Source: Pseudomonadota bacterium (lineage in GTDB: Bacteria; Pseudomonadota; Gammaproteobacteria; Burkholderiales; Chitinibacteraceae). Taken from it: a stretch of DNA of 64,000 nt. Positions 18,152 through 26,576 of this stretch are shown one piece after another (position 1 is the first letter of the stretch; each line of letters opens with the position of its first letter). The notes under the pieces were generated by a model, which made no database searches, had not been told where the DNA came from, and saw nothing but the letters and a program-made list of their open reading frames with translations. The translations under genes were made by a program, and so were the position numbers. Location of the stretch: NCBI GenBank assembly GCA_018261735.1, contig JAGTRM010000016.1:16904-80903 (forward strand), in the 5' to 3' direction.

Positions 18152-18167
18152 AGCAGAAAGCGTGCCA
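18152..18167 (-). promoter_or_regulatory. Sigma-54 promoter of the flgB operon
   Basis: On the minus strand the sequence TGGCACGCTTTCTGCT matches the -24/-12 consensus TGGCACG-N4-TTGCT with one mismatch. The essential GG and GC dinucleotides are the required ten bases apart. It ends 30 bp before the flgB ATG, so transcription would start about 18-20 bases upstream of it. RpoN control of class II flagellar operons by FlrC/FleR-type activators is known in many proteobacteria. Confidence 0.75.
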
Positions 18168-18276
18168 GAGCTGGAACCCTGTAAATCCGTGTAAACACGC
18201 GGGCCGCTCATTGGCGGCAGGCAATTTTTGCCGCCGGCGGCAATGCGGCCTCGGCAAAGAAGCACCGCAAAAAAAA

Positions 18277-18317
18277 ACAGGGTGGGTTCCCGGCTGCATA
18301 CCGGGAACCCACCCTGT
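18277..18317. terminator. Strong hairpin terminator after the SMP-30 gene
   Basis: A perfect 17 bp stem (ACAGGGTGGGTTCCCGG with its complement) around a seven-base loop lies 17 bp past the SMP-30 stop. On the minus strand it runs directly into a run of T residues. It insulates the flg operon from the upstream catabolic operon. Confidence 0.92.
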
Positions 18318-18333
18318 TTGGATCAAGCAGTAT

Positions 18334-19242
18334 CTAGTCAGCCAGGCGCGGCTCGGCAATACCCTGTGCGCCCGGCCGAAACATCAGTACCCGGCCGGCA
18401 TGCGGATCGGATTCCAGCTCGTGCTCGCCCCGGCACAACGAAGTGACCAGCATGGTCTGGCCATCGTCGCCGCCGAACGCGCACATGGTCGGCTTTTGCA
18501 TCGGCAGCATGAACTTGCGGTCAAGCTTGCCTTGCGGGGTAAAGCGCATCAGGCTGCCGTCGTCCAGGCCGCAGATCCAGTAGCAGCCATCCACATCCAC
18601 CGCCGCGCCGTCCGGCCGTCCGCCCGCTTCGCGCAGATCGGCGAACAGGCGTTTGTTGCCGATCCAGCCGCTGTCGGTGTCATAGTTGAAAGCCCAGAGC
18701 TTGCGCTTGTCGCGATGGGTGTCGGAGCAATAGAAGGTCTTGCCATCCGGGCTGAAGGCCGAACCGTTCGGGATCACGAACCCGGCAAACTCCGAGGCCT
18801 GCAGCCCCTGCTCGCGCGTGTAGCGGAACCAGCGCCCGGCCGGCTCGCCCAGCGCAATATCCATCACCATGGTGGAGACCCACAACCGCCCCTGCCGATC
18901 GCAACGGCCATCGTTGAAGCGCATGCCGGGCAACGGGTGCTCGATCGAAGCCAGCCGCGTGATGCCGGCCGCCTCGTCATCGCCCAACTCCACGTCGAAG
19001 ATGCCGCTCACGCAACTGCACACCATGTGACCGTCAGGCCGCAGCACCATGCTGCCGATCTTCTCCGGCAGGCTCCAGCGGCGCACCTTGCCGCTGGCTG
19101 GGTCAAGCCGGAACGCCTTGCCGGCCTGGTCGATCCACGACCAGCAACGCGCGTGCTGATCCCAGACCGGGCTTTCACCGACGTTGTTGCGGGTTTCCGG
19201 GCAGATCAACGCATCCGGCCCGATTGTTGTGATTTGCATCAT
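18334..19242 (-). CDS. SMP-30/gluconolactonase/LRE family sugar lactonase
   Basis: A 302-residue six-bladed beta-propeller lactonase. Metal ligands expected for the family are visible: Glu in NNVGESPVWD, Asn in GMRFNDGRCDRQGRLW, Asn in FVIPNGSAFSPDGKTFY and Asp in GGRPDGAAVD. Such enzymes hydrolyse aldono-lactones to aldonates in the cytoplasm or periplasm; no signal peptide is seen. It is the last gene of an operon with tctABC, dgoA and dgoK, which points to a galactonolactone- or arabinonolactone-type substrate. The exact sugar is inferred only. A second ATG one codon later is equally possible. Confidence 0.85.
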   Translation of the reverse strand: MMQITTIGPDALICPETRNNVGESPVWDQHARCWSWIDQAGKAFRLDPASGKVRRWSLPEKIGSMVLRPDGHMVCSCVSGIFDVELGDDEAAGITRLASIEHPLPGMRFNDGRCDRQGRLWVSTMVMDIALGEPAGRWFRYTREQGLQASEFAGFVIPNGSAFSPDGKTFYCSDTHRDKRKLWAFNYDTDSGWIGNKRLFADLREAGGRPDGAAVDVDGCYWICGLDDGSLMRFTPQGKLDRKFMLPMQKPTMCAFGGDDGQTMLVTSLCRGEHELESDPHAGRVLMFRPGAQGIAEPRLAD

Positions 19243-19258
19243 TTTTCCTTTCCTGGGT

Positions 19259-20782
19259 TCAGGCTGCGCCGTTTTCGGCTGCCAATTGCAATCCGCGTTG
19301 CTGCCGTTTTTTCTGGTAGCGACGGAACACCGGGTAGAACAGGGTGCTCAGGGCGATCAACAAGAAGGCGGCGGTGATCGGGCGGGTATAGAGGAAATCG
19401 TAGCTGCCACTGGAAAGCGACAAGGCGCGGCGGAAACTGCTTTCGGCCATCGGCCCCATGATCAGCGCCAGCACGATCGGCGACGGCGGGAAATCCCACT
19501 TCTGCATGAAGTAGCCGATCACACCGGCAATCAGCATGATGCCGATGTCGAACATGCTGTTGTTGATCGCGTAAGTTCCCACCACGCACAGTGCCAGGAT
19601 GGCCGGGGTCAGGATCGACTTGGGCATCTGCAGTATCTTGCCCATGAAGCGCAGGCACCCCAGACCCATAATCAGCATGACCACGTAGCAGAACAGCATG
19701 CCGGCAAACAGGGTGAACACCAGATCACTGTGTTCCTTGAACAAGAGTGGCCCTGGCTGCAAGCCCTGCAGCGTCAGTGCCCCCAGCATCACTGCCGTGA
19801 CTGCATCGCCCGGAATACCCAGCGTCAGCATCGGCAACAGCGCACCACCGGTACAACCATTGGCGCCGGATTCACACGCTGCCACGGCCGAGAGTTCACC
19901 CTTGCCGAAATTTTCCGGCGTCTTGCTGAAACGCTTGGCCTCGTTGTAGGAAACAAACGCGGCAATATCGGCCCCGGCGCCCGGGATCGCGCCGATGAAG
20001 ATGCCCAGCCCGGTCGAGCGCAACACGGTGCCCAGCATGCGCTTGTAGCTGCTCCAGGGCGGAATGATCCGGCCCAGCGCAGCCGCCTTGTTCTTGAGCA
20101 CGCCGCTTTCTTCCATCGCCTTGAACGCTTCCGCAGCGGCAAACAGCCCGATCATCACCGGAATGAACGGCACGCTCATCAGCTCGGTAAAGCCGCCGGT
20201 AAAGCGCGGGAAGCCACCCATAGGATCGAGCCCCACGGTCGAGATCAGCAGGCCGACAAACCCGGCGATCAGGCCCTTGACCAGCGATTCGCCCGAAATA
20301 CTGGCGATGATGCTCAGGCCGAACACGGCCAGCGCGAACGTTTCCGAGGCGCTGAATTCCAGCGCCACGCTGGCCAGCAGCGGTGCCATGAATACCAGCA
20401 CGATGATGCTGAGCGTGCCGCCGATAAACGAGGAGAACGTGGCGGTGCCCAGCGCAATACCGGCCTTGCCCTGGCGGGTCAGCTCGAAACCGTCGATCGC
20501 CGTGGCGGCCGCCGCCGGCGTGCCGGGAATTTTCAACAGGATCGCGGTAATCGAACCACCATAGATCCCGCCGAAAAATACCCCTGAGATCATCAACAGG
20601 CCGGAAACCGGGTCCATGCCGAAGGTAAACGGCAGCAGGATCGCCACCCCCATGGTCGCGGTCAGCCCCGGCATGGCACCGATCACGATGCCCACCGCGA
20701 CGCCAACCACGGACAACAACAAGGCAAACGGTTGATGCAGCAAGGCCGCAAATCCGTTCATCAACAAATCAAGTTCTTGCAT
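19259..20782 (-). CDS. tctA: Tripartite tricarboxylate transporter large permease TctA
   Basis: A 507-residue, roughly 12-helix membrane protein. TctA hallmarks are GIVIGAMPGLTATMGVAILL near the start and the related internal GIFIGAIPGAGADIAAFVSY, which is the second pseudo-symmetric Gly-rich motif. It is the main membrane subunit of a periplasmic-binding-protein dependent secondary transporter for tricarboxylates or other organic and sugar acids. The ATG at 20782 was chosen because GGAG lies just upstream; the frame extends further but overlaps tctB. It sits between tctB and the lactonase. Confidence 0.93.
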   Translation of the reverse strand: MQELDLLMNGFAALLHQPFALLLSVVGVAVGIVIGAMPGLTATMGVAILLPFTFGMDPVSGLLMISGVFFGGIYGGSITAILLKIPGTPAAAATAIDGFELTRQGKAGIALGTATFSSFIGGTLSIIVLVFMAPLLASVALEFSASETFALAVFGLSIIASISGESLVKGLIAGFVGLLISTVGLDPMGGFPRFTGGFTELMSVPFIPVMIGLFAAAEAFKAMEESGVLKNKAAALGRIIPPWSSYKRMLGTVLRSTGLGIFIGAIPGAGADIAAFVSYNEAKRFSKTPENFGKGELSAVAACESGANGCTGGALLPMLTLGIPGDAVTAVMLGALTLQGLQPGPLLFKEHSDLVFTLFAGMLFCYVVMLIMGLGCLRFMGKILQMPKSILTPAILALCVVGTYAINNSMFDIGIMLIAGVIGYFMQKWDFPPSPIVLALIMGPMAESSFRRALSLSSGSYDFLYTRPITAAFLLIALSTLFYPVFRRYQKKRQQRGLQLAAENGAA

Positions 20783-20810
20783 GGCAAATCTCCTGCAGAA
20801 AGGGGCGGCC

Positions 20811-21332
20811 TTATTCGAACAGGCTGCCAACCGGCAACGGCACGTTCAACCCGGTTGAAAACGTGAAATACAGCAAGGCGGTGATCACGATGGCCAGCAG
20901 CGGATTCCAGGCCTTGTGCTTCATGCCCAACAGCCACATCAGGAAAGACAGGTAGCCTGCCGTGACCAGTGCATAGCCGAGGTATTGCATGGCAAACAGG
21001 CTGAGTGCCGATACCGCGATGCCAATGGCCGTCCGGCGATAGTTGGGCACTTCCGCCTCGGCATCCGGTTCGGTTACCGCTTCGGTTTTCGGTTGCTTGA
21101 GCTTGGCCAGGTTGCGCGCAATCAGCACGGCACACAGCACGATCAGGGCGCAGGAATACACCAGCGGAAAACGCGCCGAACCGATATCGGTCGCCAGGCC
21201 CGTACTCGGAAACTTTCGCGAGAACACGATCGCCGCGATGGCCAGCAACAGCACCAGCCCGCCGATGATGATTTCCATCCGGGCGGACCGGTCGGTGTTG
21301 CCGGTTCCGGCGGATTTTTGAGAATGAGTCAT
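20811..21332 (-). CDS. tctB: Tripartite tricarboxylate transporter small permease TctB
   Basis: A 173-residue protein with four predicted membrane helices (IIIGGLVLLLAIAAIVFSRK first), matching the small TctB subunit. An unusual Glu/Asp-rich loop (PKTEAVTEPDAEAEVP) separates helices two and three. The start at 21332 has a GGAGAGGG site. It lies between tctC and tctA, the classical tctCBA order, and should form a membrane complex with TctA. Confidence 0.88.
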   Translation of the reverse strand: MTHSQKSAGTGNTDRSARMEIIIGGLVLLLAIAAIVFSRKFPSTGLATDIGSARFPLVYSCALIVLCAVLIARNLAKLKQPKTEAVTEPDAEAEVPNYRRTAIGIAVSALSLFAMQYLGYALVTAGYLSFLMWLLGMKHKAWNPLLAIVITALLYFTFSTGLNVPLPVGSLFE

Positions 21333-21459
21333 GGGGTACACCCTCTCCTTCAGGCTTGCACCCTCCCCTCCAGCGCGTGGCAAGCACGCGCCGGACGGGA
21401 TGGGAAGCCTGGTGTGATCCGGGAAAACGCACCCGGCGAACCGGGTGCGTGACAGGGGT

Positions 21460-22428
21460 TTACTTGGCGATGCCGAGCTTGGTCATCAGCGCCTTGAAGA
21501 AGGCGTTGTCCTTGTCCATGGCCACCTTGAAAGCCGGGCCGTCCAGATAGGCGTGGGACAGGTTCATCTTGGCCAGCGATTCCTTGAAAGCCGGATCTTC
21601 CGCGGTCTTCTTGGCGGCAGCACGCAATGCTTCCTGTACGTCTTTCGGCGTTTTCTTCGGCGCCACGATGCCACGCCAGGTCATGATGGTCAGGTCTACG
21701 CCTTTTTCCTTCAGCGTCGGCACCTTGTCGAAACCGGCCTGGCGCTGATCGGCCATCACGGCCAGCAGCTTGATCTTGCCGGCAGCGACATGGCTGACCA
21801 CTTCGGCCGGACTCACCGTCACCGCTTCGATATGGCCGCCAAGCAGCGCGGTCACGGCCGGATTGGCGCCGTCATACGGAATATGGTTGAACTTGGTGCC
21901 GGTCTTGTCGGCCAGGGCTTCGGCGGCCAGATGCCAGATCGCGCCGGTGCCGGAATTGCCGATACGCACCTTGCCCGGATTGGCCTTGGCATAAGCCATG
22001 AATTCCTCGTAGCTGTTCCACGGCGCATCGGCCTTGACCGAAATGGCGCTCGGCTCCGCATTCAGGCGGGCAATCGGAGTGAAATCATCGGTGGTGAACT
22101 GCACCAGACCCATGTGCGGCAGCATGGCAATTTCCACGGTGCCGGTACCGATCTTGTAACCGTCCGGACGGGCCGTCACGATTTCGGACAAGCCCACCGC
22201 GCCGCCGCCACCGGTCTTGTTGACCACGCCCATGGGCTTGGGCAGGTATTTCTTGGCGGCATCGGCAAAGGCACGAGTCACGAGATCAGTACCGCCGCCT
22301 GCGGCGAACGGAACGATCACTTCTACTTGCTTGGTGGGGTAATCCGCGGCATGGGCAGAGGCGCCCAGCAACAGGGAAGATGCACAGACTGCAGTCAACA
22401 GACGGGCGATAAGTTTTTGCGATTTCAT
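21460..22428 (-). CDS. tctC: Tripartite tricarboxylate transporter substrate-binding protein (Bug family)
   Basis: A 322-residue periplasmic receptor. The signal peptide is MKSQKLIARLLTAVCASSLL and the following residues, with a likely cut after AHA. The mature start DYPTKQVEVIVPFAAGGGTD is the Bug-family signature, and family blocks GSGTGAIWHLAAEAL-like (NSGTGAIWHLAAEALADKTG) and YDGANPAVTALLGGH follow. It presents the substrate to TctAB. The ATG at 22428 has a perfect GGAGG site. Substrate is unknown; operon partners suggest a sugar acid or aldonate. Confidence 0.93.
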   Translation of the reverse strand: MKSQKLIARLLTAVCASSLLLGASAHAADYPTKQVEVIVPFAAGGGTDLVTRAFADAAKKYLPKPMGVVNKTGGGGAVGLSEIVTARPDGYKIGTGTVEIAMLPHMGLVQFTTDDFTPIARLNAEPSAISVKADAPWNSYEEFMAYAKANPGKVRIGNSGTGAIWHLAAEALADKTGTKFNHIPYDGANPAVTALLGGHIEAVTVSPAEVVSHVAAGKIKLLAVMADQRQAGFDKVPTLKEKGVDLTIMTWRGIVAPKKTPKDVQEALRAAAKKTAEDPAFKESLAKMNLSHAYLDGPAFKVAMDKDNAFFKALMTKLGIAK

Positions 22429-22533
22429 CTCAACCTCCAGGTTAAATACAAAACGACTTGGCATCCGGAAAGCAATTCAACCCTCGGCCATACCGGCTCA
22501 TTGGGCCTATCCCGAAATACGCTTAAACACAGG

Positions 22534-22555
22534 CCGGCCTTGCTGCAAAGGCCGG
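22534..22555 (-). terminator. Hairpin between dgoA and tctC
   Basis: An 8 bp perfect stem (CCGGCCTT / AAGGCCGG) with a six-base loop lies 9 bp past the dgoA stop. On the minus strand the tail is CCTGTGTTTA, not a real T-tract. It could partially terminate or stabilise the dgoK-dgoA message before tctCBA. Confidence 0.45.
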
Positions 22556-22563
22556 AATCCGTG

Positions 22564-23211
22564 CTATGCCGCGTGCTGCGTGCGCCACGCAGTCACAAAG
22601 CATTCGGCCCGCCCGGCCAGTTGTTCGAGAGCGATTCCGGGCGAATACAGTGCGGAGCCCAGGCCGAAACCATTGACCCCCGCGTTGAGAAAAGGCAGTT
22701 GGTTATCCGGCGTGATACCGCCCACCGGGTATAGCCGGGTGGCTTTGGGCAGCACCGCGCGCATGGCCTTGATAACGGCAGGCGTAACCAGTTCGGCCGG
22801 GAACAGTTTGAGTGCGTCGGCCCCAGCCTCAAGCGCGGCAAAGGCCTCGGTCGGTGTCACGACACCGGGCAAGCTGATCAGCCCATACTGTTTGGCTGCG
22901 GAAATCACGGCCACATCGGCATGCGGCATCACCACCAGATCGGCGTCGATGCTGACCAGCCGTTCGACATCCATCACGCGCAGCACCGTGCCGGCACCGA
23001 CCAGGGCATCGGCCGGCAGGCAGGCGCGCATGCGGGCGATGCTGTCGAACGGCTCGGGCGAATTGAGCGGCACCTCGATCAGGCGAAACCCAGCGTCATA
23101 CAGCGTGTGGGCAACCGGTTCGGCCTCGGCCGGGGTCACTCCGCGCAGAATGGCCACCAGCGGCAGACTGGCCTGGGCAGCTTCGAAACGGGCAAGACGG
23201 GTGTTATTCAT
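22564..23211 (-). CDS. dgoA: 2-dehydro-3-deoxy-6-phosphogalactonate (KDPGal) aldolase
   Basis: A 215-residue class I aldolase of the KDPG/KDPGal family. Family blocks are LPLVAILRGVTPAEAEPV, DAGFRLIEVPLNSPEPFDSI, LVGAGTVL, the Schiff-base lysine in ADALKLFPAE, and the phosphate loop PVGGITPDNQ with GLGSALY. It closely resembles E. coli DgoA and should split KDPGal to pyruvate and glyceraldehyde-3-phosphate. The ATG at 23211 was chosen because it has a GAGGA site and lies 10 bp after the dgoK stop. It acts immediately after DgoK. Confidence 0.92.
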   Translation of the reverse strand: MNNTRLARFEAAQASLPLVAILRGVTPAEAEPVAHTLYDAGFRLIEVPLNSPEPFDSIARMRACLPADALVGAGTVLRVMDVERLVSIDADLVVMPHADVAVISAAKQYGLISLPGVVTPTEAFAALEAGADALKLFPAELVTPAVIKAMRAVLPKATRLYPVGGITPDNQLPFLNAGVNGFGLGSALYSPGIALEQLAGRAECFVTAWRTQHAA

Positions 23212-23221
23212 CCGGGTTTCC

Positions 23222-24226
23222 TCACAAACTGGCTTCAACAACGGGTTGTTCGAGCAGCCCGAGCACCCGGGCCACTTCCCACAGACCGCGCGGCGCGGGG
23301 TTGTCGAGCGTGGCGGCAACCGGTACGCCCAGCGCGGCAAACGCCTGGGCATAGCGCTGGCACAACACGGCATCGCCGATCAACAGCAGCGGGCCTTGCG
23401 CCTGCAGCGTCGTGGAAGACTTGGCGAGGCCGGACACCAGTTCATGCCCGATCAAGAGGCCGGAGAGGTAATCCTTGAGTTGGCCATGCGCCAGGCGCCG
23501 GGTGAGCCCCAGCGTGCGGGCGGCAAAAATCTGGTGGGCAAAATCACCGGGCAGGCTGGTCCGGGCGGCTTGAACGCCTTGCAGGAAAGCAGCCTGCGAG
23601 TCTGAGGGCTCCGGCGCATGGGCATCGGCTATCAAGCGCCCCAGGATCGAATGCTTGACCAGCACTGCAAACAATTCGCCGGTCATATAACTGGCAAAAC
23701 GCACGATCCGGCCGTTCTCCACCTGCACCCATTTCGAATGCGTTCCCGGCAGGACCATGGTGGCGCGCTGCCCCAATGCCGGGTTCTGTGCCAGTGCGCC
23801 CGCGATCTGTATTTCCTCGCCGCGGATCACGTCAGGCATCACGCCCGGCTCATCCAGCAATACGCCCGGCGCAATGTGGATATCGCGCCCCAGCCCGCTG
23901 GCGACCGCCACCGTATGTGCGGCAAGTGAGCCCACATCGGCCGGACAACGCACATACGGCGCTTCTTTCCAGCCCTGTGCGCTGCCCACCATACCGCCGG
24001 CCACCACCGGCAGATGCGGCCAGCGTGCCAGCCAGTCCGATGCGATTCCGGCAAACACCTGCTCGAATCCGGCCGCGCCCGGCATAGGCAACGATTGCAG
24101 GCCCTGGGGCGTGCTGCGGGTCTGCAGCACTTCGCCATCCTCGCCCAGCAGGAATGCCCGCAGGCTGGAAGTTCCCCAATCCAGCGCCAGCAAAACCGGC
24201 GCCTTGTGTTCATTGTTGGCATTCAT
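23222..24226 (-). CDS. dgoK: 2-dehydro-3-deoxygalactonokinase
   Basis: A 334-residue sugar-acid kinase of the DgoK family. The N-terminal ATP-binding strand is LLALDWGTSSLRAFLLGEDG. Conserved blocks VVAGGMVGSAQGW and MVLPGTHSKWVQVENGRI follow. The enzyme phosphorylates 2-keto-3-deoxygalactonate for the aldolase encoded 10 bp downstream. Its start overlaps the stop of the IclR gene by four bases (ATGA), showing translational coupling. Length equals known DgoK proteins (about 290-335). Confidence 0.92.
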   Translation of the reverse strand: MNANNEHKAPVLLALDWGTSSLRAFLLGEDGEVLQTRSTPQGLQSLPMPGAAGFEQVFAGIASDWLARWPHLPVVAGGMVGSAQGWKEAPYVRCPADVGSLAAHTVAVASGLGRDIHIAPGVLLDEPGVMPDVIRGEEIQIAGALAQNPALGQRATMVLPGTHSKWVQVENGRIVRFASYMTGELFAVLVKHSILGRLIADAHAPEPSDSQAAFLQGVQAARTSLPGDFAHQIFAARTLGLTRRLAHGQLKDYLSGLLIGHELVSGLAKSSTTLQAQGPLLLIGDAVLCQRYAQAFAALGVPVAATLDNPAPRGLWEVARVLGLLEQPVVEASL

Positions 24227-25077
24227 GCGTTTGTTTTCTCCATTCCAAGCGCTTCAGAAATCTTGTTCGCAGCAGCCAGCACCACCGGGCCAAGCTCCAG
24301 CATGCGTTCCTTGGGCATGTACGGCACGGCGCTGGCATTGCTGACCGCGGCCACTACCTTGCCGCTGACATCGCGAATCGGCGCACCCACGCAACGGATG
24401 CCCAGTTCGTTCTCTTCCAGATCCATCACCCAGCCCTGGGCACGGTACTGCTGCATGGCCGCTTCATATTGCGGCCACGGGCTCAAGAGCGAGCGCTCTC
24501 CGGCTTCCAGCTTGATCGCGACTGCTTCGTCGTAAAGCTCGCCCCAGCCTGCGGGCGAAAACCCCAGCATCAACGCCTTGCCCACGCCCGTAGAAGCCAG
24601 CGGCATGCGCTGCCCTGCCCGGGAACGCATCTCCAGCCCCTTGGTGCCCGGTACTTTCTCCAGGTAGAAAACCTGCGTGCCTTCCACCGTGCCCAGATGC
24701 ACCGTATCACCGGTCTGCGCCGCCAGCTCCTCCAGAAACGGCCGGGCCAGCGCTCCGAGCGGGCGCTGTTCCTGCGCCTTGGTTCCCAGATAGATCAGCC
24801 GAAAACCCAGCGAATAACCTTGGTAGGGGATGTGATGCAGATAGCCCTCGCTCACCAGGCTGCTGAGCATGCGGTGCGTGGTACTGCGAGGCGTTCCCAA
24901 CTGCGCGGCAATGCCTTTCACATCGGTAATGCCCTGTGCCACCAATTCCAGCAAAGCCAATCCGCGCAACAGCGTTTGGGTGCCTTGCGGCCTCTCTTCC
25001 CTACCTGTTGCCGCTTCCGCCTTCGTGGCTGGCAAACCGGACTGGGAATGCTTTATTGTTTCGACAGGTGTTTTCAA
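24223..25077 (-). CDS. IclR family transcriptional regulator of the dgo-tct operon
   Basis: A 284-residue IclR regulator. After about 30 flexible residues comes the winged helix (GTQTLLRGLALLELVAQG, then AAQLGTPRSTTHRMLSSLV), and from about residue 100 the IclR effector domain with ASTGVGKALMLGFSP and LGIRCVGAPIRDVSGKVV. The start is TTG at 25077: the frame has an in-frame TAG five codons upstream and no ATG before the HTH. It heads the operon that continues into dgoK with a four-base overlap, so it is probably autoregulated. A near twin is encoded at 27509-28414. Confidence 0.9.
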   Translation of the reverse strand: MKTPVETIKHSQSGLPATKAEAATGREERPQGTQTLLRGLALLELVAQGITDVKGIAAQLGTPRSTTHRMLSSLVSEGYLHHIPYQGYSLGFRLIYLGTKAQEQRPLGALARPFLEELAAQTGDTVHLGTVEGTQVFYLEKVPGTKGLEMRSRAGQRMPLASTGVGKALMLGFSPAGWGELYDEAVAIKLEAGERSLLSPWPQYEAAMQQYRAQGWVMDLEENELGIRCVGAPIRDVSGKVVAAVSNASAVPYMPKERMLELGPVVLAAANKISEALGMEKTNA

Positions 25078-25100
25078 TTTGCCACTCGCCTATTAATTGG

Positions 25101-25145
25101 ATGATTTGAAAAAAATCATTAAAATTTCCAATGAAAAAATTGAAA
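25101..25145. promoter_or_regulatory. Candidate IclR operator region upstream of the dgo-tct operon
   Basis: Two inverted repeats lie side by side, 24 bp upstream of the IclR start. The first is perfect, ATGATTT-N5-AAATCAT (25101-25119). The second has one mismatch, TTCCAAT-N6-ATTGAAA (25126-25145). Their centres are about 25 bp apart. IclR regulators usually bind such AT-rich palindromes near their own promoter. Confidence 0.5.
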
Positions 25146-25231
25146 CCAACCGTCCGATCTATTCGCACATCAATATCAATTAGAAATACCGGCTTCAAAG
25201 AATCGCAACCCAGACGTGTATTTCGCCAATT

Positions 25232-25265
25232 CCGGGTGCACCTCCTCCCAAAGGCACACCCGGAC
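25232..25265 (-). terminator. Hairpin downstream of the TRAP binding protein gene
   Basis: An 8 bp stem (TCCGGGTG / CACCCGGA) with an 18-base loop lies 10 bp past the dctP stop. There is no T-tract on the minus strand, so it may be only a weak terminator before the IclR promoter region. Confidence 0.45.
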
Positions 25266-25275
25266 AGTGACACCC

Positions 25276-26253
25276 TTACTTGGCATTCACCAGTTCTTGA
25301 ACCAGTGCCTTCAATTCCGGCGTACTGGCGTATTTATCCCAGACCGGCTTCATTGCTTTGGAAAATTCTGCCCGATCCACATTCGATACAAACTTCGTTC
25401 CGCCGGAGGTCACCATCTTTTTCGAATTGGTTTCTTCCGCTTCCCAAAGACCCACGTAATACGGCACGGACTTCTTGGCCGCTGCACGCAAGGTCGCTTG
25501 CTCTTCCTTGGTCATGGTATCCCAGACCTTTTTCGAGAAGACCAGCACTTCCGGTGCCATCACGTGCATGGTTTCATTGAAATACTGCGCACTTTCGAAA
25601 TGCTTGGCGGTGTAATAGGCATTGATATTGTTTTCGGAGGCGTCGATCAGGTTGGTTTTCAGGCCGGTATAGATTTCCGCATATGGAATTGGAATCGGGC
25701 TCGCCCCCATCGCCTTGATCAGGTCGACCCACATATCCGATTGCTGGATACGAATTTTCATACCGCGGACATCGGCCAGCGTGCGAATCGGTTTCTTGGA
25801 ATAAATGGAGCGAACACCGCTTTCATAGAAAGCCAGGCCGATATATCCGGCTTTTTCAAAAGACGCCAGCACCTTGTCACCCACCGGGCCATATACCGCA
25901 TTGCGGAAATGATTGATATCGCGGAACAGGAATGGCAGCGACAGGATCATGGATTCGGGCACGATGCTGTGAAATGCCGCGGTATTGACCCGCACCATAT
26001 CGATCGCACCGATCTTGACCTGCTCGACGGTATCTTTTTCCGAGCCGAGCGAACTATTGCCGAAGACCTTCACGTCCCATTTGCCCGAGGTCGCCTTGGA
26101 CAACTCATCGCCCAGATGGCGGACCGCCATCACGGTCGGATACGCCTTGTCATGTACATCAGCCGAACGCAAGGTTTTCGCCATCGCCCCGCTACTGCCG
26201 ACGCCCATCAGAGCTGCCATCACCAAGCCGCACACCATATTTTTTTTGAACAT
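25276..26253 (-). CDS. TRAP transporter solute-binding protein (DctP family), no membrane subunits nearby
   Basis: A 325-residue periplasmic binding protein. Signal peptide: MFKKNMVCGLVMAALMGVG, likely cut after AMA. DctP features include the ligand-carboxylate Arg region ADVRGMKIRIQQSDM and the IYTGLKTNLIDASENN block near residue 200. ATG at 26253 was preferred over the longer frame because a GGGGGA site precedes it and it gives a clean signal peptide. TRAP systems need DctQ and DctM membrane proteins; none is encoded within the window, so partners must lie elsewhere. It is divergent from the SDR gene across a 323 bp gap. Confidence 0.88.
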   Translation of the reverse strand: MFKKNMVCGLVMAALMGVGSSGAMAKTLRSADVHDKAYPTVMAVRHLGDELSKATSGKWDVKVFGNSSLGSEKDTVEQVKIGAIDMVRVNTAAFHSIVPESMILSLPFLFRDINHFRNAVYGPVGDKVLASFEKAGYIGLAFYESGVRSIYSKKPIRTLADVRGMKIRIQQSDMWVDLIKAMGASPIPIPYAEIYTGLKTNLIDASENNINAYYTAKHFESAQYFNETMHVMAPEVLVFSKKVWDTMTKEEQATLRAAAKKSVPYYVGLWEAEETNSKKMVTSGGTKFVSNVDRAEFSKAMKPVWDKYASTPELKALVQELVNAK

Positions 26254-26576
26254 TTCAACTTCCCCCATTAAGCACTGCGATATGGATAAAACACCCTGAA
26301 CCCAGGCAACACCACCTTCCAGCCTGTTCGTAGAGCCCGGCTCCGGGGAAATCGCGTTCGCTGCACACCAGACCAACAAACCGTATCCCGCAATCGGCCT
26401 TGCTCACACTTCGGATCAGTACATTCAAAAATGTCTCACATATTTTTGATGTTGACCAAATAGTAGTTACACACTTAACATTGTGTCAAATAGTTTTTAC
26501 GCGTCCATATAGTGAGATATTCTCAAAAGGACAAACCCTCAGGCCTTTACCGGCTGTTCACCGCAAGGAGCAAAAA
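26254..26576. promoter_or_regulatory. Divergent control region between the TRAP binding protein and SDR genes
   Basis: This 323 bp non-coding stretch must hold promoters in both directions. Near the SDR side it is AT-rich. It contains ACATT-N4-AATGT (26421-26434) and a direct repeat CAAATAGT.....TTAC-like in two copies 30 bp apart (26457-26470 and 26487-26500). A TATAGT at 26508-26513 is a possible -10 box. The tandem spacing of 30 bp (three helical turns) suggests a regulator binding site. Confidence 0.4.

Noticed and set aside
19184..20587. A 467-codon plus-strand open frame rich in His, Gln and Arg
   Set aside because: It is opposite tctA, a clear membrane transporter gene.
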